The notes beneath the pieces are model-generated. The model was not told where the DNA came from. It searched no databases and saw nothing but the letters and a program-made list of their open reading frames with translations. Made by a program: the position numbers and the translations under genes. Positions 1 to 7,941 of a DNA stretch of 32,783 nucleotides are shown piece by piece. Origin of the DNA: an uncultured Flavobacteriales bacterium (lineage in GTDB: Bacteria > Bacteroidota > Bacteroidia > Flavobacteriales > Schleiferiaceae); contig CALFUW010000057.1 of assembly GCA_937929815.1 (NCBI GenBank), positions 1 through 32,783 of the forward strand, read 5' to 3'. Positions within the stretch are counted from its first letter, which is position 1; every line of letters begins with the position of its first letter.

Positions 1-938
1 CCGCCCATGATGAGGTGTTGCCATGCCGGGACACTCAGAAAACCTTGTAGCTCAGGTGTAGATGCATATGTACTGAATGCATTAAAAATAAATCCCATTG
101 CCAATGCACCCAGAACGCCTGACAGCATTATTTTCCAGCTACCAACTCCTGTGGCAAGCAATATGGCTGCTCCAATAAGTATAGCAAGAGTAGAAGTTTC
201 TCCTACAGAACCAGGGATGAATCCCAGAAACATATCCATGATGGAAAGTTGTGTAGTTCCGGTTGTGGCCAAGTCTCCCAGAGCGGTAGCACCCGAATAC
301 CCATCAATGGCCTGGCCTTTCATCATTCCGCCGATCCAAACCTTATCTCCGGACATGTATGAAGGATAGGCAAAAAAGGCAAATACCCTTGCTGTCAGTG
401 CTGGATTTAATATATTCATACCAGTACCGCCAAATACTTCCTTACCTATCACTACTGCAAATACTACAGAAAGTGCCAACATCCAGAGAGGTAGATCTAT
501 TGGCATAATCAGTGGTATGAGCATACCGGTTACAAGATATCCTTCGTTGATTTGGTGCCCTTTTGAGATGGCCATTCCAAATTCAATCCCCAATCCTACT
601 GCATAAGAGACGATGATCATTGGGATAATCTTTGATGCTCCATAGAGAAACATGTCCCAAAACGTAACTGCCTCAAGCATTCCTACAGCTTTGAAGTGCT
701 GATAACCCGCATTGTACATGCCAAACAATAGTGCGGGCACCAAGGCTATGATCACTGTGAACATAGTTCTTTTCAGATCTATGCCATCTCTGATATGTGC
801 ACCTTTAGTGGGTGTTGTATGCCCGGGGACAAACAGAAACGTGTAAAAGGCATCATAAGCCGGCCAGTACTTGTTCCACTTACCTCCCTTTTCAAACTGA
901 GGTTTGAAGGAGTCCATTAAATTTTGAATTGCTTTCAT
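1..938 (-). CDS. nqrB: Na+-translocating NADH:quinone reductase subunit B (3' end beyond window)
   Basis: Integral-membrane subunit B of the sodium-pumping NADH:quinone reductase. It is absent from the ORF track because it runs off the window. Reading the minus strand from the ATG at 936-938 gives an uninterrupted 312 codons starting MKAIQNLMDSFKPQFEKGG. The segment contains several hydrophobic helices and the motif DGYSGATALGD; the Thr of SGAT is the residue that carries covalently bound FMN in the NqrB family. The start lies 32 bp downstream of the nqrA stop, the usual nqrA-nqrB order, so the two are co-transcribed. The protein is truncated at its C-terminal side by the window edge, at ...HLIMGG. 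The remaining nqrCDEF genes would be expected to the left. Confidence is high because both the motif and the neighbour agree. Confidence 0.95.
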   Translation of the reverse strand, partial: MKAIQNLMDSFKPQFEKGGKWNKYWPAYDAFYTFLFVPGHTTPTKGAHIRDGIDLKRTMFTVIIALVPALLFGMYNAGYQHFKAVGMLEAVTFWDMFLYGASKIIPMIIVSYAVGLGIEFGMAISKGHQINEGYLVTGMLIPLIMPIDLPLWMLALSVVFAVVIGKEVFGGTGMNILNPALTARVFAFFAYPSYMSGDKVWIGGMMKGQAIDGYSGATALGDLATTGTTQLSIMDMFLGFIPGSVGETSTLAILIGAAILLATGVGSWKIMLSGVLGALAMGFIFNAFSTYASTPELQGFLSVPAWQHLIMG

Positions 939-970
939 TCTGGTAATTGATTATTTCATTCTACATTAAA

Positions 971-2320
971 TTATCCAACTTCTGTCTTGAGCAGCTCCAA
1001 ACCCTGATAAATTGTTTGTTGAACTGCAATTTTTGAAGTACATACGACTTCACAAAGGGCAAAATCTTCTTCCACCACTTCATATAGCCCTAATTGCTCC
1101 ATCTTTTCTATATCATTAACCATTATGGCCTTTAAAAGTTGAACAGGATATATATCAAATGGAAACACCTTTTCATATTCACCGGTAACCACGAAAGCTC
1201 GCTCTTCTCCGTTCATTTTGGTGTTGTATGGAAGGGGCTTTCCGTTTTGAAACCAGTTGAGAAGGGCACGATGAATAGTAAACTTGCCTATTCCAGGAAG
1301 AAGCCATCCCAAAAATTCAGGCTCATGATTTTCTTCCAATACAGAAATAGTGTAATCGTAATATCCCAAAAACCCATCTTCTCCAACTGCCGTTCCTGTA
1401 AGTATATTACCAGAGATCACTCTTGAGTGACTGCTGTTCAGAAGATTTGTTAATCCTTTTAATGAGGCTCCGGAGGTTATGTGATAATATCCTGGCTCGG
1501 ATACTATAGGGCCTGAGATGGCTACAAGTTTTCGTGCATTGTAAAATCCGGTTTCAAATAGTTCACCGATCATGACCAAATCCTGAGGATAGAGATACCA
1601 AACGCGTTCACCGCGGTTAATGGGATCTATGTAATGGATATGTACTCCTACATTACCGGCTGGATGGGGCCCTGACACTGTATGGGTTTCAAAGTTGTCA
1701 ACAATAAGCCCGGAAAAAACATCAGGATTAGGATTTTGTGCCGAAAAGGTCAGATGTACTTTTCCATTGGTAAGCTTTTTAACGGCGGCAAGACCTGCCT
1801 TCAAATATTTCTGCTTTTCCTTGATCACAAACAATGGATCAGCAGAAATCGGTGCGGTATCGACACAAGATATGAAAATAGATTTTGGCGTCTCGTCCGG
1901 ATTGGCAATACATCCATAGGGTCTCTGGCGAACAAGAGTCCACAGCCCGGATGCAATTAGTTTTTCAATGATTTCTTCTCTACTAAGAGAGTCTGGATTT
2001 GCTTTTCCAAAATCGATATATTCGGTGGTTTTATCAGCTAAAATTTTTACTGCCACCAATTTGCGCTTTTCTCCTCTTACAATTTCCACGACTTCGCCAC
2101 TAACCGGACTGGGTATCGTGATTCTGTGGTCGTCTTTGCTATACAGGATGGCCTGTCCCGCTTTGACCACATCGCCTTCTCTAACAGACAGCTTTGGGTG
2201 AAAAAACTTAAAGTCATCGGGTTTCACCGCATATACTTCGCTTTTGAGCTCCCCAACGACTTGGGTTTTAGGTTGGCCTGTAATTTTTATATCAGCACCT
2301 TTCTTAATTCTGATATTCAT
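971..2320 (-). CDS. nqrA: Na+-translocating NADH:quinone reductase subunit A
   Basis: Soluble subunit A of the Na+-pumping NADH:quinone reductase, which couples NADH oxidation by quinone to sodium export at the inner membrane. The protein is about 449 aa, the normal family length, and begins MNIRIKKGADIKITGQP, the characteristic NqrA N-terminus (xIKKGxDxxxxGxP). The ORF track starts nine codons earlier at a TTG (2347); I prefer the ATG at 2318-2320 because family members start there and because the TTG sits inside a good -7 promoter element. A lipoyl-like beta segment follows (KLSVREGDVVKAGQAILYSK), then the Rossmann-like NqrA core with PHPAGNVGVHIHYIDP. It is the first gene of the operon; nqrB follows after 32 bp. 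Identification is secure. Confidence 0.96.
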   Translation of the reverse strand: MNIRIKKGADIKITGQPKTQVVGELKSEVYAVKPDDFKFFHPKLSVREGDVVKAGQAILYSKDDHRITIPSPVSGEVVEIVRGEKRKLVAVKILADKTTEYIDFGKANPDSLSREEIIEKLIASGLWTLVRQRPYGCIANPDETPKSIFISCVDTAPISADPLFVIKEKQKYLKAGLAAVKKLTNGKVHLTFSAQNPNPDVFSGLIVDNFETHTVSGPHPAGNVGVHIHYIDPINRGERVWYLYPQDLVMIGELFETGFYNARKLVAISGPIVSEPGYYHITSGASLKGLTNLLNSSHSRVISGNILTGTAVGEDGFLGYYDYTISVLEENHEPEFLGWLLPGIGKFTIHRALLNWFQNGKPLPYNTKMNGEERAFVVTGEYEKVFPFDIYPVQLLKAIMVNDIEKMEQLGLYEVVEEDFALCEVVCTSKIAVQQTIYQGLELLKTEVG

Positions 2321-2344
2321 CCAGTATGAAGGTTTATTAGGGTA

Positions 2345-2352
2345 CAAAATTA
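2345..2352 (-). promoter_or_regulatory. Candidate -7 element for nqrA
   Basis: On the minus strand the octamer TAATTTTG matches the Bacteroidota -7 consensus TAnnTTTG. It sits about 25 nt upstream of the nqrA ATG, giving a short leader of roughly 18 nt. I do not see a convincing TTTG -33 box 19-21 nt upstream, so this is a single-box call. Confidence 0.4.
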
Positions 2353-2433
2353 TGGAGTCTGATAAGATTAATTGTTAGATTTCAGATATTTTGACAGAAG
2401 GGAGATGCGGTTTTAAAAAATTCTTTGTAACTC

Positions 2434-2464
2434 AAAAAAAAAACCGGCTTTATATCGCCGGTTT
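2434..2464 (-). terminator. Rho-independent terminator of the small secreted protein/peptidase unit
   Basis: On the minus strand a perfect 8-bp stem AAACCGGC / GCCGGTTT with an 8-nt loop is followed by an uninterrupted T-run (plus-strand A-run at 2434-2443). It begins only 6 bp past the stop codon of the 61-aa gene, so it ends that transcript and separates it from nqrA, which lies downstream on the same strand. Confidence 0.88.
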
Positions 2465-2470
2465 GTTCTT

Positions 2471-2656
2471 TTAAGCAGGTTTCTTACCGGCGCAACAACG
2501 CGATGACTGTTCTTTTTCCGAAGAACTGCACCCCTTTTTTTCGGATTTCTCTACTTTACTGGTCTCTTTTTCTTTTCCAGCTTTTTTTTCGGGCTCGGTA
2601 GCCATCGTCATCAGGGGGATAGCAATAATTCCGAGTAACAGACTGATTTTTCTCAT
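2471..2656 (-). CDS. Small secreted Lys/Glu-rich protein with C-terminal cysteines, unknown function
   Basis: A 61-aa protein of unknown function. Residues 1-19 (MRKISLLLGIIAIPLMTMA) are a clear signal peptide with a cleavage-like MTMA-T end. The mature part is only about 40 residues, almost entirely Lys, Glu and Ser, and ends in a short cysteine region with Cys43, Cys54 and Cys55. It starts at ATG 2654-2656, 33 bp after the peptidase stop, and a strong terminator follows its own stop within 6 bp. That placement, plus the signal peptide, argues it is a real gene rather than a chance ORF. The cysteines could bind metal or form disulfides, but nothing in the sequence decides this. It could be an accessory peptide of the upstream peptidase unit; that is inference only. 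Confidence 0.7.
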   Translation of the reverse strand: MRKISLLLGIIAIPLMTMATEPEKKAGKEKETSKVEKSEKKGCSSSEKEQSSRCCAGKKPA

Positions 2657-2674
2657 TTTTGTGCTTTAAATATG

Positions 2675-2689
2675 TTTTGCTAAGCAAAA
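2675..2689 (-). repeat. Perfect short hairpin between peptidase and small protein genes
   Basis: TTTTGC-TTA-GCAAAA (minus strand) is a perfect 6-bp stem with a 3-nt loop, starting directly after the stop codon of the M28 peptidase gene. It has no T-run, so it is not a typical terminator; it may protect the upstream mRNA or attenuate the small downstream gene. Short enough to be chance. Confidence 0.35.
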
Positions 2690-4363
2690 TTACTCAAAGT
2701 GAACAAGTACTTCCAGAATTTTTTCAGCCCTGAGGATCTGAATAGGTGCTGTATCACCGACATCGTATCTCGACAATGCTTCCATATAATCCCGAATGTT
2801 TTTTATGAGTTGGTCATCAATCCGTATGATGTAATCACCTTTAATAATGCCGGCCTTGTCAGCAGGTTTTCCCTTGCTGACACCCTCCACTTCGAGTCCT
2901 TTGTTGTCGGTGTTGTATCCGGGGATAATTCCAAGGGTTACACTCAGGCGCACAGGCCTGCCTTCTTGTTCGTCGTCGGTTGGAGTAAAAACAGGAGGGC
3001 TGCTGAGATTTCCCAATTCTCGGATTAGTGTCGCATTCAGGGAGATTACATCCCGAATCCCCTCAAAATTGATGTAACCTGGCAAATCCGTCGGTTTGTG
3101 ATAATCAGTATGCAGACCCGTAAAAAAGTGAAGTACAGGGATGTTTTGATTGTAAAAAGAGGTGTGGTCAGAAGGTCCTCTTCCACCCCTCGATAGTTGG
3201 TATTTCAGATTGTAGCACTGATATTTTCTCAACATTTTTTCCCATTCCGGACTTGTGCCGGTACCATTGATCCGAAGTTTGCGATCATCAGCCAGACGAC
3301 CGATCATATCGTGGTTAAACATGGTTACAATATTTTCGACGGGATAAGTAGGATGGGTAATCCAATGCTTGGATCCCAGAAGACCTTGTTCTTCGGCACC
3401 AAAAAAGAGGAACAGGTAGTTAAAGGTATTATTCCCTTGATCAAGTAGATGCCGCGCAAGCATTAATACCCCGGCTACGCCTGAGGCATTGTCGTCGGCC
3501 CCGGGATGAAGCTGAGGTTTGCCCTTGTAGATTGAGTTTTTGTCGCCCGTGCCAAGATGGTCATAATGTGCTCCTATTGCAATCGTGTAAGGAGATCCTA
3601 CGTCCCAAAAAGCTATAATGTTATTGGTGGTAACCTGATTTTCGGAGAGTTTTGTTTCTGTCCGGATGCGCTTAGCTCTCTGAATGCTTTCAGATACATT
3701 CGGATCTGCATACCAAACAGGAATTCCGGCTGGTTCAAGCACTTCAAAATAACGATCTGGTATAGGCAGCCCTCGTGTCTGGGAGGAGGTTAAAATTAAA
3801 GCTCTCGCGTTGTTTTCACTGAGGTATTCGATAAATGAACTAAGTTTAAAATTTTTGAAATCAATCCCTTGAGAATCATACAGATTTTTGATCTCGCTCA
3901 GATTGACCAAGGCTATCTTTCTTCTAACCGAAGAGGGATTTGAAAGGATAGGTTCTTTGTCTTGGAGGATAAACAAGGGGCTGATCACCCTGCCTCGTGC
4001 TTTTCCATTTGAACTGTATCGGGTTGGGTACACATGCTCATCGGGGTAATATGTTTTTCCTCGCACTCTGATCTGAGTGTTTTCGGATATGTGGGCCTGT
4101 AGTTTAATGTCAAATTTCTGAGTGTATGTTCCGCTGTCGCCCATAGGAATCAACCCCATTTCTCTTAAATTCTCAACGATAAACCATGTAGCCAGAGAAT
4201 CACCTTCTGTGCCTGGGTAGCGCCCTTTGAAACGTTCGGATGCCAGTTCATTTACAATGTATTGAATGGACTCAAGAGGTATTTGCTGTGGATCTACACA
4301 ATCTTGTGCCGAAGCACTAAGGAGTAAAAACTGAATTAGAAACAGATATGTTATTTTCTTCAT
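2690..4363 (-). CDS. Secreted M28-family zinc aminopeptidase with C-terminal PDZ domain
   Basis: A 557-aa exported metallopeptidase. Residues 1-20 (MKKITYLFLIQFLLLSASAQ) form the signal peptide. An insert between about 100 and 250 is where family members often carry a PA-like domain. The M28 core spans roughly 250-450 and shows the full set of expected di-zinc ligands: His in GAHYDHLG (about 267), Asp in GADDNASG (290), Glu in FGAEEQGLLG (about 324), Asp in NHDMIG (352) and His in HTDYHKPTD (422). Residues about 475-557 resemble a PDZ domain (SKGKPADKAGIIKGDYIIRI), which could recruit substrate C-termini. Start is ATG 4361-4363. It heads a two-gene unit with the 61-aa secreted protein. M28 enzymes release N-terminal amino acids or dipeptides; exact substrate cannot be told from sequence. 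Confidence 0.9.
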   Translation of the reverse strand: MKKITYLFLIQFLLLSASAQDCVDPQQIPLESIQYIVNELASERFKGRYPGTEGDSLATWFIVENLREMGLIPMGDSGTYTQKFDIKLQAHISENTQIRVRGKTYYPDEHVYPTRYSSNGKARGRVISPLFILQDKEPILSNPSSVRRKIALVNLSEIKNLYDSQGIDFKNFKLSSFIEYLSENNARALILTSSQTRGLPIPDRYFEVLEPAGIPVWYADPNVSESIQRAKRIRTETKLSENQVTTNNIIAFWDVGSPYTIAIGAHYDHLGTGDKNSIYKGKPQLHPGADDNASGVAGVLMLARHLLDQGNNTFNYLFLFFGAEEQGLLGSKHWITHPTYPVENIVTMFNHDMIGRLADDRKLRINGTGTSPEWEKMLRKYQCYNLKYQLSRGGRGPSDHTSFYNQNIPVLHFFTGLHTDYHKPTDLPGYINFEGIRDVISLNATLIRELGNLSSPPVFTPTDDEQEGRPVRLSVTLGIIPGYNTDNKGLEVEGVSKGKPADKAGIIKGDYIIRIDDQLIKNIRDYMEALSRYDVGDTAPIQILRAEKILEVLVHFE

Positions 4364-4366
4364 TAA

Positions 4367-4379
4367 GTGAAATTTTCAC
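4367..4379. promoter_or_regulatory. 13-bp perfect palindrome between divergent genes
   Basis: GTGAAATTTTCAC is a perfect inverted repeat (6-bp arms around a central T) in the 25-bp gap between the divergent peptidase and CrtA-like genes. Its placement would suit a shared operator, but it is short and no regulator gene is adjacent. Confidence 0.3.
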
Positions 4380-4388
4380 GAATATAAT

Positions 4389-5060
4389 ATGATGCAGTCA
4401 AAGTCATCCAAGGTGTATCTTTTTGTACTTCATTTCGAGGGATTATCAGACAAGTGGTGGGTCTTTAAACAGATGGGGCAGTTTTCATGGAAGAGAAAAT
4501 TAATTCAGAAATTCGGGTTTTTCAAAATGATGGGAACAGGATCCGGCAATGGCTTTGGAATAATTCCTGATTTCGGAACATACATTTGGATTGTTACCAC
4601 TGATAATTTGAACGCATTTCTGACGGAAGAGCCCATACCACGATTTTTAATCAGACTCAGGCAAATGAGGATTTTTGAGATGTTTCCGACCAAGGCACAT
4701 GGACTGTGGAATAAAAAGAGGCCTTTTGAAGATATAGACAATCAGGAAAATGGCGAAGATTTTCCTCTTATTTCGGTCATCACAAGGGGCAGCATAAAGC
4801 GCTCGATGTGGTGGAAATTTTGGAAATATGTGCCGGTAGTATCCCGTCAGATTCCTTCTCAATCGCTGTTTTCCATCGGGATGGGAGAGCTCCCTCTGGT
4901 CGAACAGGCGACGTTCAGCATATGGAAAGATGAAAACGAAATGAAGACCTGGGCATACCAAAATGCTTCTCACAGACAAGTGATTGACCTGACAAGAAGA
5001 CTCGGATGGTATGATGAAGAGATGTTTGCCCGATTCAGGTGCAGGGAAATTTATCTTTGA
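4389..5060 (+). CDS. CrtA-like (spheroidene monooxygenase family) protein
   Basis: A 223-aa soluble protein related to spheroidene monooxygenase CrtA, which in phototrophs inserts the C-2 oxo group into acyclic carotenoids. Family-type blocks are present in order: FFKMMGTGSGNGFGIIPDFG (about 45-64), a central ISVITRGSIK segment (about 128-137), and a C-terminal GMGELPLVEQATFSIWKDE followed by HRQVIDLTRRLGWYDEEMFARF. The length is near that of CrtA cores. No carotenoid gene (crtB, crtI, crtY) is in the window, so the substrate is unknown; many non-phototrophic Bacteroidota carry such stand-alone homologues. Two ATGs occur in tandem at 4389 and 4392; either could initiate. The 3' end overlaps the 3' end of asnB by 10 bp. 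The family call is from recalled motif similarity, the substrate is not claimed. Confidence 0.75.
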   Translation: MMQSKSSKVYLFVLHFEGLSDKWWVFKQMGQFSWKRKLIQKFGFFKMMGTGSGNGFGIIPDFGTYIWIVTTDNLNAFLTEEPIPRFLIRLRQMRIFEMFPTKAHGLWNKKRPFEDIDNQENGEDFPLISVITRGSIKRSMWWKFWKYVPVVSRQIPSQSLFSIGMGELPLVEQATFSIWKDENEMKTWAYQNASHRQVIDLTRRLGWYDEEMFARFRCREIYL

Positions 5061-6949
5061 TTGTCAACCCAACGGTCAAACCACATTTGAAACATTAACA
5101 AAAACCAAATACGTTGATGATCGATGTTACTATCACCTTGTAAAAAGGATTGAATAGCTCTTTTCACCACCTTCGGATTGAAGATATTCTGGCGTTTTAT
5201 TTTCGTATCATCAAATGATTCTTCAAGTAGCCATTTCAATTCTTTCCTTAGCCATCTGTGTATGGGTATCCCAAAGCCCATTTTTGGTCTTTCCATCAGT
5301 TCTTTTGGTACATATTTGTGAACGATTTTCTTCAAAACAGCCTTTTGAATATTCCCGTTTTTTATTTTCAAATTATCAGGCAATGAGAAGGCAAACTCTA
5401 CCAATCTGTAGTCTAAAAGCGGCTCTCTTCCTTCAAGACTTGCTGACATTGTTGCACGATCTACCTTTGTCAAAATATCTTCTGGTAAATACGTGTAAAA
5501 ATCCGTTAAAAGTACTTCTGAAAGTACCGATCCTTTTGGGAAGTCGGGTAAAAAAACAGAAGAAATTGTGTCATAATTCGATGCTAATGAGAGAAGGCCT
5601 TGTGTCTGTTTCGGGGAGAATACACTTAGTTGATTGAGGAATAGTCTGGATGGCTTTTTATAGGTCAGATATGCAAAGAGTTTTGACGCGTAATCGTACT
5701 TACACACATTTGACTGGTGAGGGATCAATCTGGATAAGCCTGCTCCTGCTGATTTCAGAAAATTCGGTATGGAAAGCACTTTTTGGATTTGCCGGATAGC
5801 TTTCAGATGACGTTGATAACCGGCAAAAAGCTCGTCACCTCCATCTGCTGAAAGGCTTACAGTGACGTGTTTCCTGGCGAGCATACTGACCAGCATCGTG
5901 GGGATTGACGACGAATCGCCAAATGGCTCATCGTAGAAATACGACAGTTTTGGAACGAGCTCCAGGGCATCCTGACTTTTGCAATAAAGAGTGGTATGCT
6001 CGGTACCAATGTGTTGAGCAACCCGCTCAGCATAACCAGCTTCGTTGTAGTCGCCGTCTTCAAATCCTATGGTAAATGTCCGAAGTCTGGCCGAGGATTC
6101 TGATTGAAGCAGGGCACAGACCGCCGTACTGTCATAGCCTCCGCTCAGAAAGATTCCTACCGGCACATCAGAGACCATACGCAGGTGAAATGAATCCTTG
6201 AGCAGGGTTTCTAATGATGTAGTAAGCTCATGCTCATCGGATGTGGAAGGTGTTGTGTTTTTTATTGTCCAATATGATTTTGTTTTATAATTTTTTTCAG
6301 AGATATCATATTCCAGATAATGCGCCGGAAAAAGTTTTTTTATCCCTTTGAAAATAGTGTCTGGTGCGGGGATATATCCATATGAAAAATATTTAAAAAC
6401 CGAAGAGTAATCAATCTCTTGTTTTTCCTTATCCAATGGCAATAATGATTTCAGCTCTGACGCAAACATAATTCCTCGGCCGGACGATATTTTGTAATAG
6501 AGAGGTTTGACGCCCACCCGATCGCGAATAAGGAACAACTTTTTTTTATTTAGATCTAATAGCGATATGGCAAACATTCCATTTAATTTATCCAGAAACG
6601 AAATTCCATATTTTTTATACAGATACAGGATGACTTCTGTATCGCTTTCAGATCTGAATTTTATTCCATCTGATTGAAGTTCCTTTCGAAGATATCTGTA
6701 ATTGTAAATTTCGCCATTAAAGACTAAAAATAAATCCTTTTCGGGTGTGCACATGGGCTGATGGCCTGCACTTGACAAGTCAATTACAGATAATCTTTTA
6801 AAAGCTAAAAATGCTGAGAATGTATCGGAAACGACGTGTTCAATTCCTTCGTCGTCAGGCCCTCTGTGATGCAATAAATCTATTGAATTTTTAATGGATT
6901 CTTTTGTCGTAATTCCCGTAAAATCAATAATCCCTGCAAAACCACACAT
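5051..6949 (-). CDS. asnB: Glutamine-hydrolysing asparagine synthase / AsnB-type amidotransferase
   Basis: A 632-aa cytosolic amidotransferase. The N-terminus MCGFAGIIDF supplies the class II glutaminase nucleophile Cys2; HHRGPDDEG, the NGEIYN block (about 78-83) and SESDTEVILYLY follow. The synthetase half has the pyrophosphate loop FLSGGYDSTAV (about 268-277), SLSADGGDELFAGY and, near the C-terminus, the REPLLDYRLVEF type block. Glutamine-derived ammonia is passed to an adenylated carboxylate, normally aspartate. At 632 aa it belongs to the longer AsnB type that is common in surface-polysaccharide loci, where some members amidate sugar acids. Here it is divergent from two methyltransferases and a glycosyltransferase, which makes a glycan role plausible alongside asparagine synthesis. 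The start ATG is 14 nt from the predicted transcription start. Confidence 0.93.
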   Translation of the reverse strand: MCGFAGIIDFTGITTKESIKNSIDLLHHRGPDDEGIEHVVSDTFSAFLAFKRLSVIDLSSAGHQPMCTPEKDLFLVFNGEIYNYRYLRKELQSDGIKFRSESDTEVILYLYKKYGISFLDKLNGMFAISLLDLNKKKLFLIRDRVGVKPLYYKISSGRGIMFASELKSLLPLDKEKQEIDYSSVFKYFSYGYIPAPDTIFKGIKKLFPAHYLEYDISEKNYKTKSYWTIKNTTPSTSDEHELTTSLETLLKDSFHLRMVSDVPVGIFLSGGYDSTAVCALLQSESSARLRTFTIGFEDGDYNEAGYAERVAQHIGTEHTTLYCKSQDALELVPKLSYFYDEPFGDSSSIPTMLVSMLARKHVTVSLSADGGDELFAGYQRHLKAIRQIQKVLSIPNFLKSAGAGLSRLIPHQSNVCKYDYASKLFAYLTYKKPSRLFLNQLSVFSPKQTQGLLSLASNYDTISSVFLPDFPKGSVLSEVLLTDFYTYLPEDILTKVDRATMSASLEGREPLLDYRLVEFAFSLPDNLKIKNGNIQKAVLKKIVHKYVPKELMERPKMGFGIPIHRWLRKELKWLLEESFDDTKIKRQNIFNPKVVKRAIQSFLQGDSNIDHQRIWFLLMFQMWFDRWVDNQR

Positions 6950-6954
6950 CTATG

Positions 6955-6962
6955 TACATTTG
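6955..6962 (+). promoter_or_regulatory. -7 element for the methyltransferase/glycosyltransferase unit
   Basis: TACATTTG on the plus strand is a full match to TAnnTTTG, 31 nt upstream of the methyltransferase ATG at 6994. It forms one arm of a perfect 8-bp inverted repeat with the opposite-strand element at 6970-6977. No good TTTG -33 box at 19-21 nt. Confidence 0.5.
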
Positions 6963-6969
6963 TAGGCGT

Positions 6970-6977
6970 CAAATGTA
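6970..6977 (-). promoter_or_regulatory. -7 element for asnB
   Basis: The minus strand reads TACATTTG here, again a full match to TAnnTTTG, 20 nt upstream of the asnB ATG. Together with the plus-strand copy at 6955-6962 it makes two face-to-face promoters whose predicted start sites fall within each other's -7 region, so the two transcripts should compete. Confidence 0.5.
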
Positions 6978-6993
6978 TGACTAAGCACACGCA

Positions 6994-7941
6994 ATGACGG
7001 TAAAGTTTTTTCATAAGGAAGAAGGTACATATTTTAAGAAGGTTAATGACCGGGTGCTTTTGTCAGACCATAAAACAATAGAAATTCACAACAGTATTCC
7101 CCGTTTTGTGATTTCCGAGTCGTATGCTTCTGCCTTTGGAGAGCAGTGGAAACGATTCAGGAAACTCCAGCTTGACAGCTACACGAATACTGATTTTTCC
7201 AGAAAACGTCTGGAGCAATCCGTATGCGGCTCCCTTGAAACAGTGTTTTCCAATAAGATCGTGCTCGAAGCAGGATGCGGAGCCGGACGCTTCACCGAGA
7301 TCATCTCGCCCTACTGTAAGGAGCTTTACACCTTCGACCTGAGTTCAGCCGTTGATGCCAATTACGATAACAACAAGGCTGATCACATCCAGTTTTTTCA
7401 GGCAGATTTACTGGATATACCCTTTGAAGACAACGTGTTTGACGTAGTGGTATGCCTGGGTGTATTGCAGCATACACCGGATACAAAACGAGCCCTTGAA
7501 GAGCTCTGGAGGGTTGTGAAGCCTGGCGGGCTGCTCATCGCCGATCACTACCATTTTCGTTGGGCATATTATACAACTGCAGTTCCTTATTACCGCTTTT
7601 TCCTAAAGAGATTGGACCCTAAAATTTCGATGGACATTGTCCGAAAATTGGTCGAAGTTTTTTTTCCGCTGCACTGGAGATTTAGACATTCATCGGTAGG
7701 AAAATGGATATTGGGACACTTGTCGCCCTTGCTTACCAATATTGATTCTTTTGAGGAAAAGGGGTATGATTTTAATAAAGACACTTCTTTTCTCGAAACT
7801 TATGATGCACTGACAGATTACTACAAAAGATTGATCACAAAAAAAGAATTAATTCAGATCCTAACAAATCTAAATGACCTGTCAACGTACAGCCTCAAAA
7901 AAGGGGGAAACGGATGGGAATTTAGCCTAACAAAGAAATAG
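6994..7941 (+). CDS. Class I SAM-dependent methyltransferase, glycan-cluster type
   Basis: A 315-aa methyltransferase. The N-terminal part (IHNSIPRFVISESYASAFGE, then QWKRFRKLQLDS) is a pre-domain typical of methyltransferases in polysaccharide loci. SAM-binding motif I is IVLEAGCGAGRF (about 89-100); the acidic post-motif is FDLSSAV, and DVVVCLGVLQHTPD (about 149-162) and WRVVKPGGLLI are motifs II/III. It is the first gene of a tight three-gene unit: the next methyltransferase ATG follows its stop directly with no spacer. The methyl acceptor cannot be read from the sequence; a sugar or a lipid-linked glycan is my inference from the adjacent glycosyltransferase and AsnB. Confidence 0.88.
   Translation: MTVKFFHKEEGTYFKKVNDRVLLSDHKTIEIHNSIPRFVISESYASAFGEQWKRFRKLQLDSYTNTDFSRKRLEQSVCGSLETVFSNKIVLEAGCGAGRFTEIISPYCKELYTFDLSSAVDANYDNNKADHIQFFQADLLDIPFEDNVFDVVVCLGVLQHTPDTKRALEELWRVVKPGGLLIADHYHFRWAYYTTAVPYYRFFLKRLDPKISMDIVRKLVEVFFPLHWRFRHSSVGKWILGHLSPLLTNIDSFEEKGYDFNKDTSFLETYDALTDYYKRLITKKELIQILTNLNDLSTYSLKKGGNGWEFSLTKK

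Noticed and set aside
7-369. 120-aa plus-strand ORF at the window start
   Set aside because: It is antisense to nqrB, whose minus-strand frame is open and carries the SGAT motif.
4505-4979. Minus-strand ORFs opposite the CrtA-like gene
   Set aside because: They are shadows; only the plus frame has family motifs, and neither has a credible start or domain.
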